Shown one piece after another: positions 24,116 through 37,421 of a DNA stretch of 64,000 nucleotides (positions are counted from its first letter, which is position 1; the number at the start of each line of letters is the position of its first letter). This DNA comes from Dactylis glomerata (lineage: Eukaryota; Streptophyta; Magnoliopsida; Poales; Poaceae), in assembly GCA_007115705.1 (NCBI GenBank), contig QXEO01000222.1, positions 1,803,179 through 1,867,178 on the forward strand. Direction: 5' to 3'. The translations under genes and the position numbers were made by a program. Below the pieces are notes generated by a model. That model saw nothing but the letters and a program-made list of their open reading frames with translations. It was not told the DNA's origin and made no database searches.

Positions 24116-27100
24116 GCATCCCCAAGCTTAACTTCTACTCGTCCTCGAGTAGGTAAGTGATAACAAAAGAAATAATTTTTGAGGTGACATGCACCTACAC
24201 AATCTTGATCATATATGTAAGCGTTGTGCGCTGGGATCAAAAAAACTTAAAACATGGGCATGAAAGAGATAATCTTGATAGAAGAAACTTAGCAACCATG
24301 TTATAACATGAAAATGAACACAAACAAAAGATCATGAACAATGAAAGTCAAACGTGTGTTCAAATCATAAGGAAAAACATACAAATGGTTTTCAGCTTGT
24401 CCTTCATGGAGAGCAAAACATAAATGCATAGGACACCTTCAAGTTTAAGAGGGCGACTAGATACAAATAATTTGAGAACAAGTGAAACCAACAATATGAA
24501 TCAATCAATGAAAACTTTGGGACAATGCACATTATACTAAGAATGACAACTATGCTCTCTTAATGGTGCATAAAGATAGAAGGTGGTGACTCAACATAAA
24601 AGTAAAAGAAAGGCCCTTCGCGGAGGGAAGCAGTGATTGCAAGTTTTATAGACCTTCAAAAATTATGGTACTTACCGGCTTTGAGCTCTCATTGCCCCCA
24701 TCATAAGCATCTTGAATGGTTAAAGTTAATGCGAAAACACTCATGCTGCATATGCTTGACAAATCATAAGTTGAAAACCTCGTGTCCCGTGAATACGAGT
24801 ACCCAAACCTGATGCTACTTTACTTAGAGTCCCAAGCAAGGCTCTTGTCATTGTAAGTATATACGTATCATCGAGAACCGCCAACGGGGTACCTCCGTGC
24901 CCGATGACATGGAACAAGCCCACATCAAAATGACAGCACAAGTAGACAATGAACACCTCGACATCTCTTTTATTTACCATTTGTATAGCTTTTTATTTTG
25001 AGATGCGTCGTCGAATGTCCACTATGGGCATGCTAGAAATTTCCACCATGAATTATGCATGGCTTAGATTGGCGGCCCAGGCGTTTCCCTAACACATATA
25101 CAAACTCCATGATCCCGCAAGATTCCCAATTCATTTCACACCGCGAGTATCAATAAACAAAAGATCAGGATATCAACTCAAATAAGAAGTGCAATGTTGA
25201 AAGCTTGCCCCATGACGGCATGGATGGGCTAATTCCCAACTTACAACTTGCAAGCATAACAACTCAACATAAGAGACCACAATGTCAAATTTTTAAGAAC
25301 GAGAAAAATAAAAAGTGACATCCGGTTCGTGAGAGCTTTACTGACCAATTTTCGCATAACACTGGTAAGAGTTTAATTTGAAGAGTAGATAAAAGCAAGT
25401 CAAATTTACTTTGAAATAGCAAATTGCTAATAGGTATGTATGGTGGACACTTTGGCAAACTTGGTTTTTAGGAGTTGGATGCACGAGTAGAGCTCATACT
25501 CAGTACAAGGCGAGGGCTAGCAAAAGACTAGGAGCGACCAACTAAGAAAGCAATAATGGCCATAATCATGCAAAGCGACAAAGCGACATTAAAAGAAGCA
25601 TAAGATGGCATCAAAAGTCAAAAATTAAATGATCATAGAGGCTATTGGCGACTTTATAAGAGTCTAACATGTGTGAGCATGCGCCAAGTCAACCCAAATA
25701 AAGCATCAAGGAGAAAACCAAAATAATGCTTCCAAACGATAAAAACAACGCATGATTTTTTCAAAGGCTCATTAAGCAATCTCAGTTATTTGAGACAAGT
25801 CATGCTATAGCAAAACCACTAAGCATACTATCAAAAATACATCAAGCACGACATGCAAAAGCCTAAGCCGCAGTCTACACAAGCTCCTTCTTGTACCACT
25901 TTTTTGCATAAAGCTTTTTCTCTTTTCCAACACCATTCAAACTTTTTATAAACACCTCTTTTGATGAAACCAATAAAGATCAGAGGCAAAAATACACCTT
26001 GATGAAAAGATATAACAAGATCTGAACACATATCAAGGCAAAAATGAAAACTAAACGCAGTTCTAGAAAAAGAGAACACTCGTTGAAATTATAAGAATGA
26101 AAAACGGAGTGTTCTTGGCAAATGAAAAGCAAGGCAACTTCTCCAAAAGAAATTTGTTGGGGTCCAACCATTTATTGCAGCAAACAAAACTAAACTAAAC
26201 TGAAAACTAAAAACAACTGACGCTCCAAGAAAAACGCATAATGCATGAAGCAATAAAAATATAGTGTCTTGAAAGGTGACCTGATTTTTGCCGATGAAGA
26301 AGGGGTGCCTCTGGGGCATCCCCAAGCTTTGACGCTTGTACTTCTTGGATATTTCTTGGGGTGACGCATGGGCATCCCCAAGCTTGAGCTTTTTTCCATT
26401 CTTCAACTCATCTCATCACTCTCCGATCCCTACACTTGAAAACTTTCTTCATACAAAACTAAACACAAATCTATTAGCAACATTAGTGTAAGCATAACAT
26501 AGAATCAACCCTTTTTGCTTCAGGTTTCAACCTAAAACCACCACATATAAAGCATATACTACTGTAGCAACTTTCCCAAAAGTTCCGTGATAAAAAAAAC
26601 CCAAAAAGAAAGCGATAAAGCGGCAAACACAAATATTGGCAGAAATCTGTCAAAATAGAACAGCTGATAAAGGTCGAATTTTTGAGGGATTTTCTGTTGC
26701 TCAAATCAAAAAGTGTTCAACTAAGGAAAGTTTGGATATAACCTGGGGCATATGCACAAGAAGTCGCAGGTCCATAAGATATACAGAGAATTTTCACGAA
26801 TTTTTACGGTGCAGCACCGAAAACTGTTTCAGGACAGCAACATCCCCAAATCTTACCTCGCTCAAATTAGAGGCTTCTCTTGGCACAAAAACGAAATAAA
26901 AAGGATAAGGAGAGGTCATTACAGTAGTAATAACTTCCAAGACTCAAATAAAGGAAAAACAACTGAATGTAAAAATATTGGGTTATCTCCCAAGAGTGCT
27001 TTTCTTTAACGCCTTTGAGCTAGGCGCAGAAAATTGCGAATCAAGTAACATCAAGTGAATCATTAAGATCCATTGAAGGAACAAAGAAATGAATTCTGTC

Positions 27101-27356
27101 CAAATGAGTTTTTGAGTACCCCTTGTAGTCACGCCTTGGTACACTGTTTTCATCAAAAAGATTTTTAGGACAAATCAAACTAAAATTATTTTCCAAGGCA
27201 TCATGAATTCCTACAAGTTTACAAGGTATTGGCATTCTAGAATCTTCATTGGATGTACCAACAACTTCAACAGGCGAGCCAAGCTTATTATATTTTTCAA
27301 AAACTTTCCTAGCCTCAATGGCAACATCTCTAAATTCTATGCGCAAAGTTTCCAAG
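24116..27356 (-). other. LARD2 interior with ORF remnant
   Basis: 24116-27030 is noncoding and parallels LARD1 15558-18480, with CATCCCCAAGCTT at 24117, 26317 and 26373. Between 27041 and 27356 a minus-strand frame encodes about 105 residues (with KNLFDENSVPRRDYKGYSK, ending in DSLDVT) that do not resemble the LARD1 ORF. Its upstream part was lost at the junction with the copia fragment. Function unknown. Confidence 0.7.
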
Positions 27357-27682
27357 ATAATTGCTCGAGAAGCAGCAAGAGAACTAGGTGTAGTTCCAAG
27401 TGTGCTAGTACCATGTAGTTCTATTGTATGACAATAGTGACAACATAGTTTCGGCAAAGAAACAAAGGTCTCGCAAGAAGACCAAGTTTATATGATGCCA
27501 TCTTATGTCAAGATGAGTAATGTGTGATGACGCAAAAGATATGCAAATACAAACGGACCTGAAAATGTCAGACCCGTAGATAAGGTTTACCACGTGCAAC
27601 GCGTATGAGTAACACCGGAATGCCATAGGTGTTGAATGCCCAAGTATTGACTAGATTATTGACTCTAGTGCAAGTGGGAGAC

Positions 27683-29517
27683 TGAAGGAAATATGCCCTA
27701 GAGGCAATAATAATATTGTTATTATTATATTTCTTGTTCATGATAATGTTTATATTCCATGCTAGAATTGTATTAAGCGGAAACATTAATACTTGTGTGG
27801 TTTATGAACAACACCGTGTCCCTAGTATGCCTCTACTAGACTAGCTCATTGATTAATGATGGTTAAGGTTTCCTAACCATAGACATGAGTTGTCGATTAA
27901 TAATGAGGTCATGTCATTAGGAGAATGACGTGATGGATAGACCCAAATTAAGCACAGCAATTAGATCGTGTCATTGTGTTCACAATTGCCTAGCTTTTCC
28001 TATGTCAGTATCATATTCCTTAGACCATGAGATAATGCCACTCCCTGGTATCGGAAGAGAGCTTTGAGATCATCAAACGTCATCCTATGAGAGGGTGATC
28101 ATAAAGGTGTCTCTCAGGTAATCGGAAAGTACTTGTTGGGTTGCATGTATCGAGATGGAATTTGTCCCTCCCAAGTTGGAGAGATATACTCCGGGCCTAC
28201 TCGGTAATCAATATCATACACCGTTTGCAAACACGTGATTAATGAGTTTAATCACAGGGTGATATTGGATTGCAGACCGAGTAAAGAGTACTTGCTGTGA
28301 ACGAGATTGAACTAGGTATGGCGATACCGACGATCGAATCTCGGGCGAGTAAAATATCGCGAGACAAAGGAATTTGTATACGGGATTATTTGAATCCTGA
28401 CATCGTGGTTCACCGATAATGATCTTCGTTGAATATGTGGGAGTCAATATGGATTTCCAGATCCCGCTATTGATTATTGATAGAGATCATGTCCACACAT
28501 TCTCGAACCCGTAGGGTCGCACACTTAACACTCATCGATGCTAGGGTAGTTTCCGGATTAATGGAAATTATTTCGGAGAGTTACGGAATTGTTCCGGGAA
28601 GATGATTAATGATTTATTAATTAATTGAATTAATAAATATTAATACATATTTATTTATTGGAAATAAATAGGGGCTAAAAGTAGTTCATGAGTAGTTTTG
28701 CTAATGGGCTAATTTTATAGTCCATCTAGACAAACTATTAAACGAAGAGGCAAAAGAAAAGAAAAGAAAAAGCAACATGGGCCGGTTGCATATGCTAGGA
28801 ACATACCTGGCCGCATAGCATGCACCAGCTTGACCGATCGATCAATGTGATCGATGGTGCTGGCTTGGCCAGCGTATAGCACGCACGTGCAAGGCCGGCC
28901 CTGGCCGGTCAGCTCCTGGCCGCCGTGGCCGAGCCATCCGAGCAAGGCAGCCTGCGTGCACTTCACGCAAAGGCCGTCGGATATCTTGTTTTGCAAGTTG
29001 ATCGCGGGCGGCCGTCTATAAAAGAAAGAGGGCCAACGGCAGCTTAGGTTCTGTCCTAATATTGAAAACTGTTTCAGCCGGCGTCGCCTCTGACTTTTGT
29101 AGTATTTTCTTGCCCTAGTTTGACTAGATCTTTTGCCTATCTTCTTCCACCTCGTGCGCGTAGGCGAAGCCCTGCCCGCAGATACTCTCCACCATAAGCA
29201 CCACGCCGTTGTGCTGCTGATCCCATCTACCACTCCACCGCACCTTGCTGGACCGAGGAGGAGGAGTCGTCATTGTGCGGTACGTGTGCAACGCTCGGAG
29301 GCGCCGCCCGTTGTGGCGTTTGAATCGGATCGGATCGCGAGGAGGAGACGCTAGTACGACTACGCCGACCACGTTCACATGAACGTTTCCGCTGTGCGAT
29401 CTACAAGGGTATGTAGATCTAATCTCTCTCGCTCGTTGTTTTGCATCTCGTAGATCAGATCTTGGCTTGTTCGTCTTCGTAGGAAATTTTTGTTTTTCTA
29501 TGCTGTGAAACCCTTCA
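27683..29517 (+). repeat. BARE-like LTR, left copy
   Basis: 1835 bp, preceded by the polypurine-like CAAGTGGGAGAC (27671-27682). A TATAAAA box lies at 29017-29023. It differs from the right copy by about eight substitutions and a 7-bp indel near the 3' end, roughly 0.4 percent, so it is a young insertion. Confidence 0.92.
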
Positions 29518-29518
29518 G

Positions 29519-29530
29519 TGGTATTAGAGC
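29519..29530 (+). other. Primer binding site of the BARE-like element
   Basis: TGGTATTAGAGC one base after the LTR, one mismatch from the copia initiator-Met site TGGTATCAGAGC. Confidence 0.85.
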
Positions 29531-32500
29531 GAGATCTATGCGTAGATGTTTTACACGAGTAAATCGCAACCATGTTGTTGTGGGCGTTGATGTTTTCTGT
29601 TGCAAACCTCTATGTTGTGTATTTCTTATGGCGCGGCATAGTGAGATCGAAGCGGTCCAGGACAACTTTACGCGACCTCGTTCGCGAGACCGGCTCCGCA
29701 CTTGACGTGTGGCTTGTTCCACACATGCGGCTGGTGGATGCCAGTTTCTCTCACTATAGTTGTCATAGGATTTACAATGGACGTTGGCAACCATAATATC
29801 ACCATTGTGGCTTTGCGTAGGTAAGAACCGTTCTTAAGCGTAGCTCCCATAAGCCACGTAAAACATGCAATCAACAAATTAGAGGCATCTAACTTGTTTT
29901 TGCAGGGAGTGTTTGTGATATGGTATTGCCACAAGATGTGATGTGTATGATATATGTGATGTATGCAATGATCATGTTTTGTAATGTTTCACGACTTGCA
30001 TGTCGATGAGTTCACAACCGGCAGGAGCCATATGGTTGTCTTTATAATTTTGTATGACCTGCGTGTCAACTTCTTATACGCCATGTAATAGCTTTACTTT
30101 ATCTCTAAGTAGTTAGCAATAGTTGTAGTTGCTATTCGTGGTGGAGACAATCATGGTGGAGTGATGGAGATCATGCCGGTGCGCACGAGATGGAGATCAA
30201 TGCGCGAAGATTGGCTATACCATGTCACATATTGTATATGCATGTGATGTTTATTCTTTATGTATGCATCTTATTCTGCTTTGATCGCGACGGTAGCATT
30301 ATAAGATGATCCCTCACACTTAATTTCAAGATAAAATGTGTTCTCCCCTCGTATGCACCGTTGCGAAAGATCGTCGTTTTGAAGCATCACGTGATGATCG
30401 GGTGCTATAAACTCTACGTTCACATACAACGGGTGTAAGCCAGATTTACACATGCGAAAATACTTGGGTTAAACTTGACGAGCCTAGCATGTACAGACAT
30501 GGCCTCGGAACACACGGACCGAAAGGTCAAGCATGAGTCATATGGATGATATGATCAACATGTTGATGTTCACCATTAAAGCTACATCATCTCACGTGAT
30601 GATCGGTCTTGGTGTAGTGAATTTGGATCATGCTTCACTAAACAACTTCGAGGGATGTTGAATTTAGTGGGAGTTCATTAGTAATTCGATTAACTTGAAC
30701 TAATTATCATGAACTAAATCTTAGTGTATTTGCATATGTCGTTGTAGTCTTTGGCAACTGTTCTCCTCCGACACTTAGTTTAATTGAGTTAAAAGAACTA
30801 TATAATTCTGGATAATCACTTTTCGGACTAGTGTCGTTTAGTTAAAATGTCAAGACTAAAGATTAAGTCCTATCGCAAACTTTAGCAAACCTCGCTTGCT
30901 CCATACGATTTAATAAGTTGTATTAATCAAAGAGCAACGATTCAAGTTTAGTATCGAAAGATCATACATTTGCCTTCATGAGAAATTGATCTTCAAAATT
31001 GTTTGAGAATCAAAGTGATCTTGGAGCTGAAAGAATTGTTTCAGAAACAAACAAGAGTTAAAAGATATTTGATGTCTAAAACTTTGATTGTTTGCAAAAT
31101 GATTAAGTATAATTTAGTAAAAGAACATATGCTCATATTGTATGAATATATGCAAAGATTGAAGGTGCTGGGCGTCCAGATCACCCAAAAGTTTGGGGAA
31201 CTAATATTATACTTGCATTCGTCCTTATGAGCTATAGTAGTTTCATCATGAAAGTTGTCATGATAGGATGAATGAAAAAGGGTATCGGCTAAATTGTTTT
31301 GCTATACCAAAAGATTGCTAAAGAATGGAATCTGGAAGAACGCCAATTATATGATGATGGCGATCCACCTCAAAAGTGTAAAATCTAAGGCCATTAGTAT
31401 TTGACTAATGCGCTTTGGACTATGTGTCAAATGATTGACGCCACTATTGATGTTGATAGATTCTTCTAAATAGAGAGGAAATGCTAAATAGGATCTGAAA
31501 AATATTTGGTAGAAAAGGAAAAAGACTGGAATTGTCCAGCTCAGGTATATAAATGATATACATGTTATAGATGTGTTCTTTGCTCGTTAACAATGTAATT
31601 CGTGGGTATTCGATACTGGATTGTTGGTATGAAATGTCATACAAAGCAACACAATGCAAGAACTACAATGGCCTAAATAACTTGCAAAGAATGTGGTGAC
31701 AATGCACATCAAGAAACAAATAAAAGTGTTATTGTGTTTCCACTGGCATCAAACCTAGCCTTCAAGATTTGTTATGAACATATTAATTGTTATCTTGTTC
31801 TGGTATTATGAGAACAATGGTTGTTCAAATTATTTCCGTCTTCCATAATCGATGGATAGATTATTATAAATCTTGTAGGTGAAATAGACATTAATAACAC
31901 TGATGCTAAAGGTCGCAAGACAAAAACGAATTTCTCTTATATATGACACCGCTGTTTAAATCATATTGGAAACAAAACATGAAAGAAATTCTATATTGAT
32001 AGATTTCGAGTCATTTGATTTTGAATTGATTGACACTTGTGAGACTTTTCCTAAGGATGATTAAACTCGGTTCATGGGCTATGGACAGAACAAGCGACTA
32101 ACTAAATGGAGATCATACATGTTGATGTATGTAGTCCATGGAGTGAAGTCAAGCACGGTGTATTTTCTATTTCATCAATGACTCGAATAGATGCATGGTA
32201 TATCTACTTGATGAGATAGAAGTATGAAATGATTGAAACTGTTCAATTTATGAAGTGGAAATTATTGTAACAAGAAAATTCAAGTTTTATGATTGGATCA
32301 TAAAGGAGAATATTTGAGTTACAAGTTTAGCAAACATCTAAGAGTTAAGTGAGTTGTTTCACAAACTTGTATCTCATGAAACGCCATAGGAGTATGGAGT
32401 TTTCGATGGATGTAATCAAACCTTGTTTGACATGGTGAGATCAAGGATGAAATAAAACTGCCAATATAATTTGTGGATTATGCTTTAGAGACTACTGCTT

Positions 32501-34235
32501 TTCACTGAATAGAGTGCCATCATAATCCGCTGAAATGACACCGTACCATTTATAGTTGTCTTTTCTTAAATTTTGGTATGCACGGCATAAGTAAAATGTT
32601 TACAACCAAAATCGGATTAGTAAGTCTTTGTAGGTTATCCCAAAGAATGTCGATGGGTATTCCTTCTACTATGAACCTGAACCCATAGTGATTATCGCTA
32701 AAAGAATTGAATTTCTTATGAAGAGATTTTTCGCGAAAGGTTTAAGTGGGAGGGAAATAGAACTTGATGAGGTTATTGGACCTGAGCAAGATGATCAGAG
32801 TAGCGCAACACCGGAATATGTTCTGGAAGCGGCAACTGCATTCATGGCTCACGCGTCTACAATGTGTTGTAGTCACGGTATCGAAGTTCCTATTTAACCA
32901 AGTTGGTCGTAATCAAATAGCAAGATTTGAGGAAAAGATATTATTGGATAATAGTAACCAACAATATACAAAGAAGCGGTGATGGGCCCTGACTTCGTCA
33001 TATGAATTATTCTAGCAACAATTACATATTGAGATATGATAGTTGAAAAAACGAAACAACGTTCCTCTACCGGAATGCACACCAAGGACGTGTACCAGAC
33101 ACGACCCAATGGGTTTCGTTAATTCAAAGGTTGCTAGATATGTATGCAAACTTCAATGGTAGAAGTAAGCATAACGGAGTTGGAATCTTCATTATGATGA
33201 AAATGTTAAAGTGTTAATTTCATCAAGATATTTGAAGATGCTTGTATTTACAAGAAAGTAAGTGGGAGTGCTGAGACATATTTCCAATACTTTATGTAGA
33301 CGACATATCGTTCATTGGAAATTATGTGTTTTGCTTGATATTTGTTAAGTTTTCATTAAAATTAGATTTTGATGAAAGACTTAGGCAAAACCAGAATATT
33401 AAGCATCAATGTCTATGCAGATAGATTGAGGCACTAATATAGTTTTGTCAAAGTACATAGATGAAATATTGAATTTGTTCAGTATGGAAACAATAAGAAC
33501 GGTTCTTGTTGCATGGAAGAGGTTGAAGCAAGAATCAACTGTTTTGACACTTGATGATTGAAACCACAAGAATGATCTTATCAATCTTGTATACCATGAT
33601 ATATATATCCAGATATGTCCGATGCTCTAAAAGGTTACGAGCATTCATATGATGATCGTTGGACAATAGTAAGAATATTCTTATGTACTTTTGAAGAAGT
33701 AAGAATATGTTCTGTATGCAGAAGTGACAAATGGCTCATTGCAATGTGTTACATTGGCTTTGTCACATATACAGGTAAAATTTAATCTCAATTTTAGGCT
33801 ATTTGTTTTGAGTTATAAGGTGGCACAATAAGATGGAAGAAAGTTCCATGATAACTTGAATGAGTTTCAAAGTTAGACATTGTGACGGATACTGCAACGA
33901 AGGCTTAGTATAATTGCTCGAGAAGCAGCAAGAGAACTAGGTGTAGTTCCAAGTGTGCTAGTACCATGTAGTTCTATTGTATGACAATAGTGACAACATA
34001 GTTTCGGCAAAGAAACAAAGGTCTCGCAAGAAGACCAAGTTTATATGATGCCATCTTATGTCAAGATGAGTAATGTGTGATGACGCAAAAGATATGCAAA
34101 TACAAACGGACCTGAAAGTGTCAGACCCGTAGATAAGGTTTACCACGTGCAATGCGTATGAGTAACACCGGAATGCCATAGGTGTTGAATGCCCAAGTAT
34201 TGACTAGATTATTGACTCTAGTGCAAGTGGGAGAC
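29531..34235 (+). pseudogene. Degenerate gag-pol interior of the BARE-like element
   Basis: 4.7 kb with no frame longer than about 75 codons. Traces of the family remain: the leader around 30480-30560 (AGCCTAGCATGTACAGACAT), an integrase-RT linker remnant near 32700-32850 (KGLSGREIELDEV), and the 3' pol end from 33910. The near-identical LTRs contrast with the ruined coding region, so the copy was probably already non-coding when it inserted and moved in trans. Confidence 0.75.
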
Positions 34236-36077
34236 TGAAGGAAATATGCCCTAGAGGCAATAATAATATTGTTATTATTATATTTCTTGTTCATGATAAT
34301 GTTTATATTCCATGCTAGAATTGTATTAAGCGGAAACATTAATACTTGTGTGGTTTATGAACAACACCGTGTCCCTAGTATGCCTCTACTAGACTAGCTC
34401 ATTGATTAATGATGGTTAAGGTTTCCTAACCATAGACATGAGTTGTCGATTAATAATGAGGTCATGTCATTAGGAGAATGACGTGATGGACAGACCCAAA
34501 TTAAGCACAGCAATTAGATCGTGTCATTGTGTTCACAATTGCCTAGCTTTTCCTATGTCAGTATCATATTCCTTAGACCATGAGATAATGCCACTCCCTG
34601 GTATCGGAAGAGAGCTTTGAGATCATCAAACGTCATCCTATGAGAGGGTGATCATAAAGGTGTCTCTCAGGTAATCGGAAAGTACTTGTTGGGTTGCATG
34701 TATCGAGATGGAATTTGTCCCTCCCAAGTTGGAGAGATATACTCCGGGCCTACTCGGTAATCAATATCATACACCGTTTGCAAACACGTGATTAATGAGT
34801 TTAATCACAGGGTGATATTGGATTGCAGACCGAGTAAAGAGTACTTGCTGTGAACGAGATTGAACTAGGTATGGCGATACCGACGATCGAATCTCGGGCG
34901 AGTAAAATATCGCGAGACAAAGGAATTTGTATACGGGATTATTTGAATCCTGACATCGTGGTTCACCGATAATGATCTTCGTTGAATATGTGGGAGTCAA
35001 TATGGATTTCCAGATCCCGCTATTGATTATTGATAGAGATCATGTCCACACATTCTCGAACCCGTAGGGTCGCACACTTAACACTCATCGATGCTAGGGT
35101 AGTTTCCGGATTAATGGAAATTATTTCGGAGAGTTACGGAATTGTTCCGGGAAGATGATTAATGATTTATTAATTAATTGAATTAATAAATATTAATACA
35201 TATTTATTTATTGGAAATAAATAGGGGCTAAAAGTAGTTCATGAGTAGTTTTGCTAATGGGCTAATTTTATAGTCCATCTAGACAAACTATTAAACGAAG
35301 AGGCAAAAGAAAAGAAAAGAAAAAGCAACATGGGCCGGTTGCATACGCTAGGAACATACCTGGCCGCATAGCATGCACCAGCTTGACCGATCAATCAATG
35401 TGATCGATGGTGCTGGCTTGGCCAGCGTATAGCACGCACGTGCAAGGCCGGCCCTGGCCGGTCAGCTCCTGGCCGCCGTGGCCGAGCCATCCGAGCAAGG
35501 CAGCCTGCGTGCACTTCACGCAAAGGCCGTCGGATATCTTGTTTTGCAAGTTGATCGCGGGCGGCCGTCTATAAAAGAAAGAGGGCCAACGGCAGCTTAG
35601 GTTCTGACCTAATATTGAAAACTGTTTCAGCCGGCGTCGCCTCTGACTTTTGTAGTATTTTCTTGCCCTAGTTTGACTAGATCTTTTGCCTATCTTCTTC
35701 CACCTTGTGCGCGTAGGCGAAGCCCTGCCCGCAGATACTCTCCACCATAAGCACCACGCCGTTGTGCTGCTGATCCCATCTACCACTCCACCGCACCTTG
35801 CTGGACCGAGGAGGAGGAGTCGTCATTGTGCGGTACGTGTGCAACGCTCGGAGGCGCCGCCCGTTGTGGCGTTTGGATCGGATCGGATCGCGAGGAGGAG
35901 ACGCTAGTACGACTACGCCGACCACGTTCACATGAACGTTTCCGCTGTGCGATCTACAAGGGTATGTAGATCTAATCTCTCTCGCTCGTTGTTTTGCATC
36001 TCGTAGATCAGATCTTGGCTTGTTCTTGTTCGGTCTTCGTAGGAAATTTTTGTTTTTCTATGCTGCGAAACCCTTCA
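34236..36077 (+). repeat. BARE-like LTR, right copy
   Basis: 1842 bp, preceded by the polypurine tract CAAGTGGGAGAC (34224-34235); TATAAAA at 35570-35576. Ends CCCTTCA at 36077, directly against the truncated LARD2 LTR. Confidence 0.92.
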
Positions 36078-37416
36078 CTCCGGACAATTTATAGGGCGCC
36101 TCGTCCAAGCTTTGCTTTGCTAGCTGCAACACGGAACCTGCATACAACACAACCAAATACTTTGTTCCCAACTTACGATGAGGTTGTCAATCTCACCGGT
36201 TTGCTTAAAACAAAGGGTATGAGCGTATCGAGTGGAAAGTGATAATAATATGCGAGTAAAGTAAACAGTGCGAGTAAAGTAAACATGTGATAGCAATATA
36301 AAGGAAATAGGACCGGGGTCCACAGTTCACTAGCGGTGTCTCTCCATAAGATAAAATAATACATGCTAGGTAAACAAATTACAGTTGGGCAATTGATAGA
36401 ATAAAGACAACGTGCATATGATGAGAGGATCACTATGAGATTTACTTTGGGCATTATGCCCTCGAGCATATGAATGTTGTTTTCCCCCTAGTAGCAACAG
36501 CACATCTACAACCTTAGAGGTTTCTGTCACTCCCCCAGATTAAATAGAGGCATGAACCCACTATCGAGCATAAATACCCCCTCTTGGAGTCACTATCAAC
36601 TACTCGGCCAAGATAGCTACTAACAACGGAGAGCATGCAAGATCATAAACAACATAGAGATAACATAAGATAAATTTCAGTACATCAACTCAAGCATAAC
36701 ACCAATATTCATCGGATCCCAACAAACCAAACATGTAGAATTACATAACGGTGATCTCAATTATGTAGGGCAGCTCATGAGATCTAAACATGAAACACAT
36801 GGTGGAGAAGACAACCATCTAGCTACTGCTATGGACCCATAGTCCAAGGTAGACTACTCACTCATCGCTCCAGAGGCAAGCATGGCGATGAAGAAGACCT
36901 CCGGTGGCGATTCCCCTCTCCAACAGGGTGCCGGGAAGATCTTCTGGACCCTCCCGATCTTCGGGTCGACGGCGGTGGCGGATCGCGATGTGTTCTGGAA
37001 AAGTGATCGGGGTTTTTAGGTTTTTCCCGTCGGGGGGTCTTTATAGGCGAAGGGGCATCGTCAGAAGTGGACCAAGGCAGTCTCACACATAGGGGGCACG
37101 GCCAGGGTCTGGGCCGCGCCGCCCTGGTGTGTGGCCACCTCGTGACCCCACTCCGTCTCCTCTTCGGTTCCCTGGAAGCTTCGGTGAAATTCTGGGCGAC
37201 TGGCTTTGGTTTTGTCCAATTCCGAGAATATTTCCTGTGTAACTTTTCTGAAACACAAAAACTGCAGAAAACAGGGAAGTGGCACTGTGGCGACTTGTTA
37301 ATAGGTTAGTTCCGGAAAATGCATAAAAGTGCCACGAAGTGTAACGAAACACTAAGCAAATGGTGTAAAAACAAGCATGGAGCATAAAAAATTATGGATA
37401 CGTTGGAGACGTATCA
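36078..37416 (-). repeat. 5' LTR of LARD2, truncated
   Basis: Matches 22634-24115. Missing are the first 153 bases, cut where the BARE-like LTR ends, and about 140 internal bases corresponding to 23016-23160; the internal deletion is joined at a short GCAT microhomology near 36453. Confidence 0.88.
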
Positions 37417-37421
37417 CTCTC

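Larger units (their letters stand above)
27357..36077 (+). mobile_element. BARE1/Angela-like copia retrotransposon with duplicated 3' part
   Basis: Order: 3' internal fragment (27357-27682), LTR (27683-29517), interior (29518-34235), LTR (34236-36077). The block 27357-29517 is repeated almost exactly at 33910-36077. The LTRs start TGAAGGAAATATGCCCTAG and end CCTTCA, the known BARE/Angela/WIS form with a 6-bp inverted terminus. Its right end abuts LARD2 LTR sequence (CTCCGG) precisely; the left end does not and lacks a target duplication. A tandem array formed by LTR recombination and then trimmed on the left would explain this. Confidence 0.88.
22481..37416 (-). mobile_element. LARD2: non-autonomous LTR element, itself interrupted
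   Basis: Starts TGATGCCGAG after CTCTC (22476-22480) and ends GACGTATCA before CTCTC (37417-37421). The left LTR is 22481-24115; the right LTR survives only as 36078-37416, lacking its first 153 bases. The interior (24116-27356) is homologous to LARD1 but carries a different ORF remnant. A BARE/Angela-like copia unit occupies 27357-36077, and the host sequence between base 27356 and the right LTR, including the PBS, has been lost. Orientation is minus, by comparison with LARD1. Confidence 0.92.

Noticed and set aside
28715..29794. ORFs in the BARE-like LTR, repeated at 35391-35931
   Set aside because: Both copies belong to the LTR promoter and leader; no protein domain, and frames overlap on both strands.
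22486..37416. Mutator-like transposon with a 10-bp target duplication (CTCTCYGATG)
   Set aside because: The left end reads better as LTR start TGATG after a 5-bp CTCTC duplication; TG...CA ends, homology to LARD1 and a second LTR piece support an LTR element. No terminal inverted repeat is visible.
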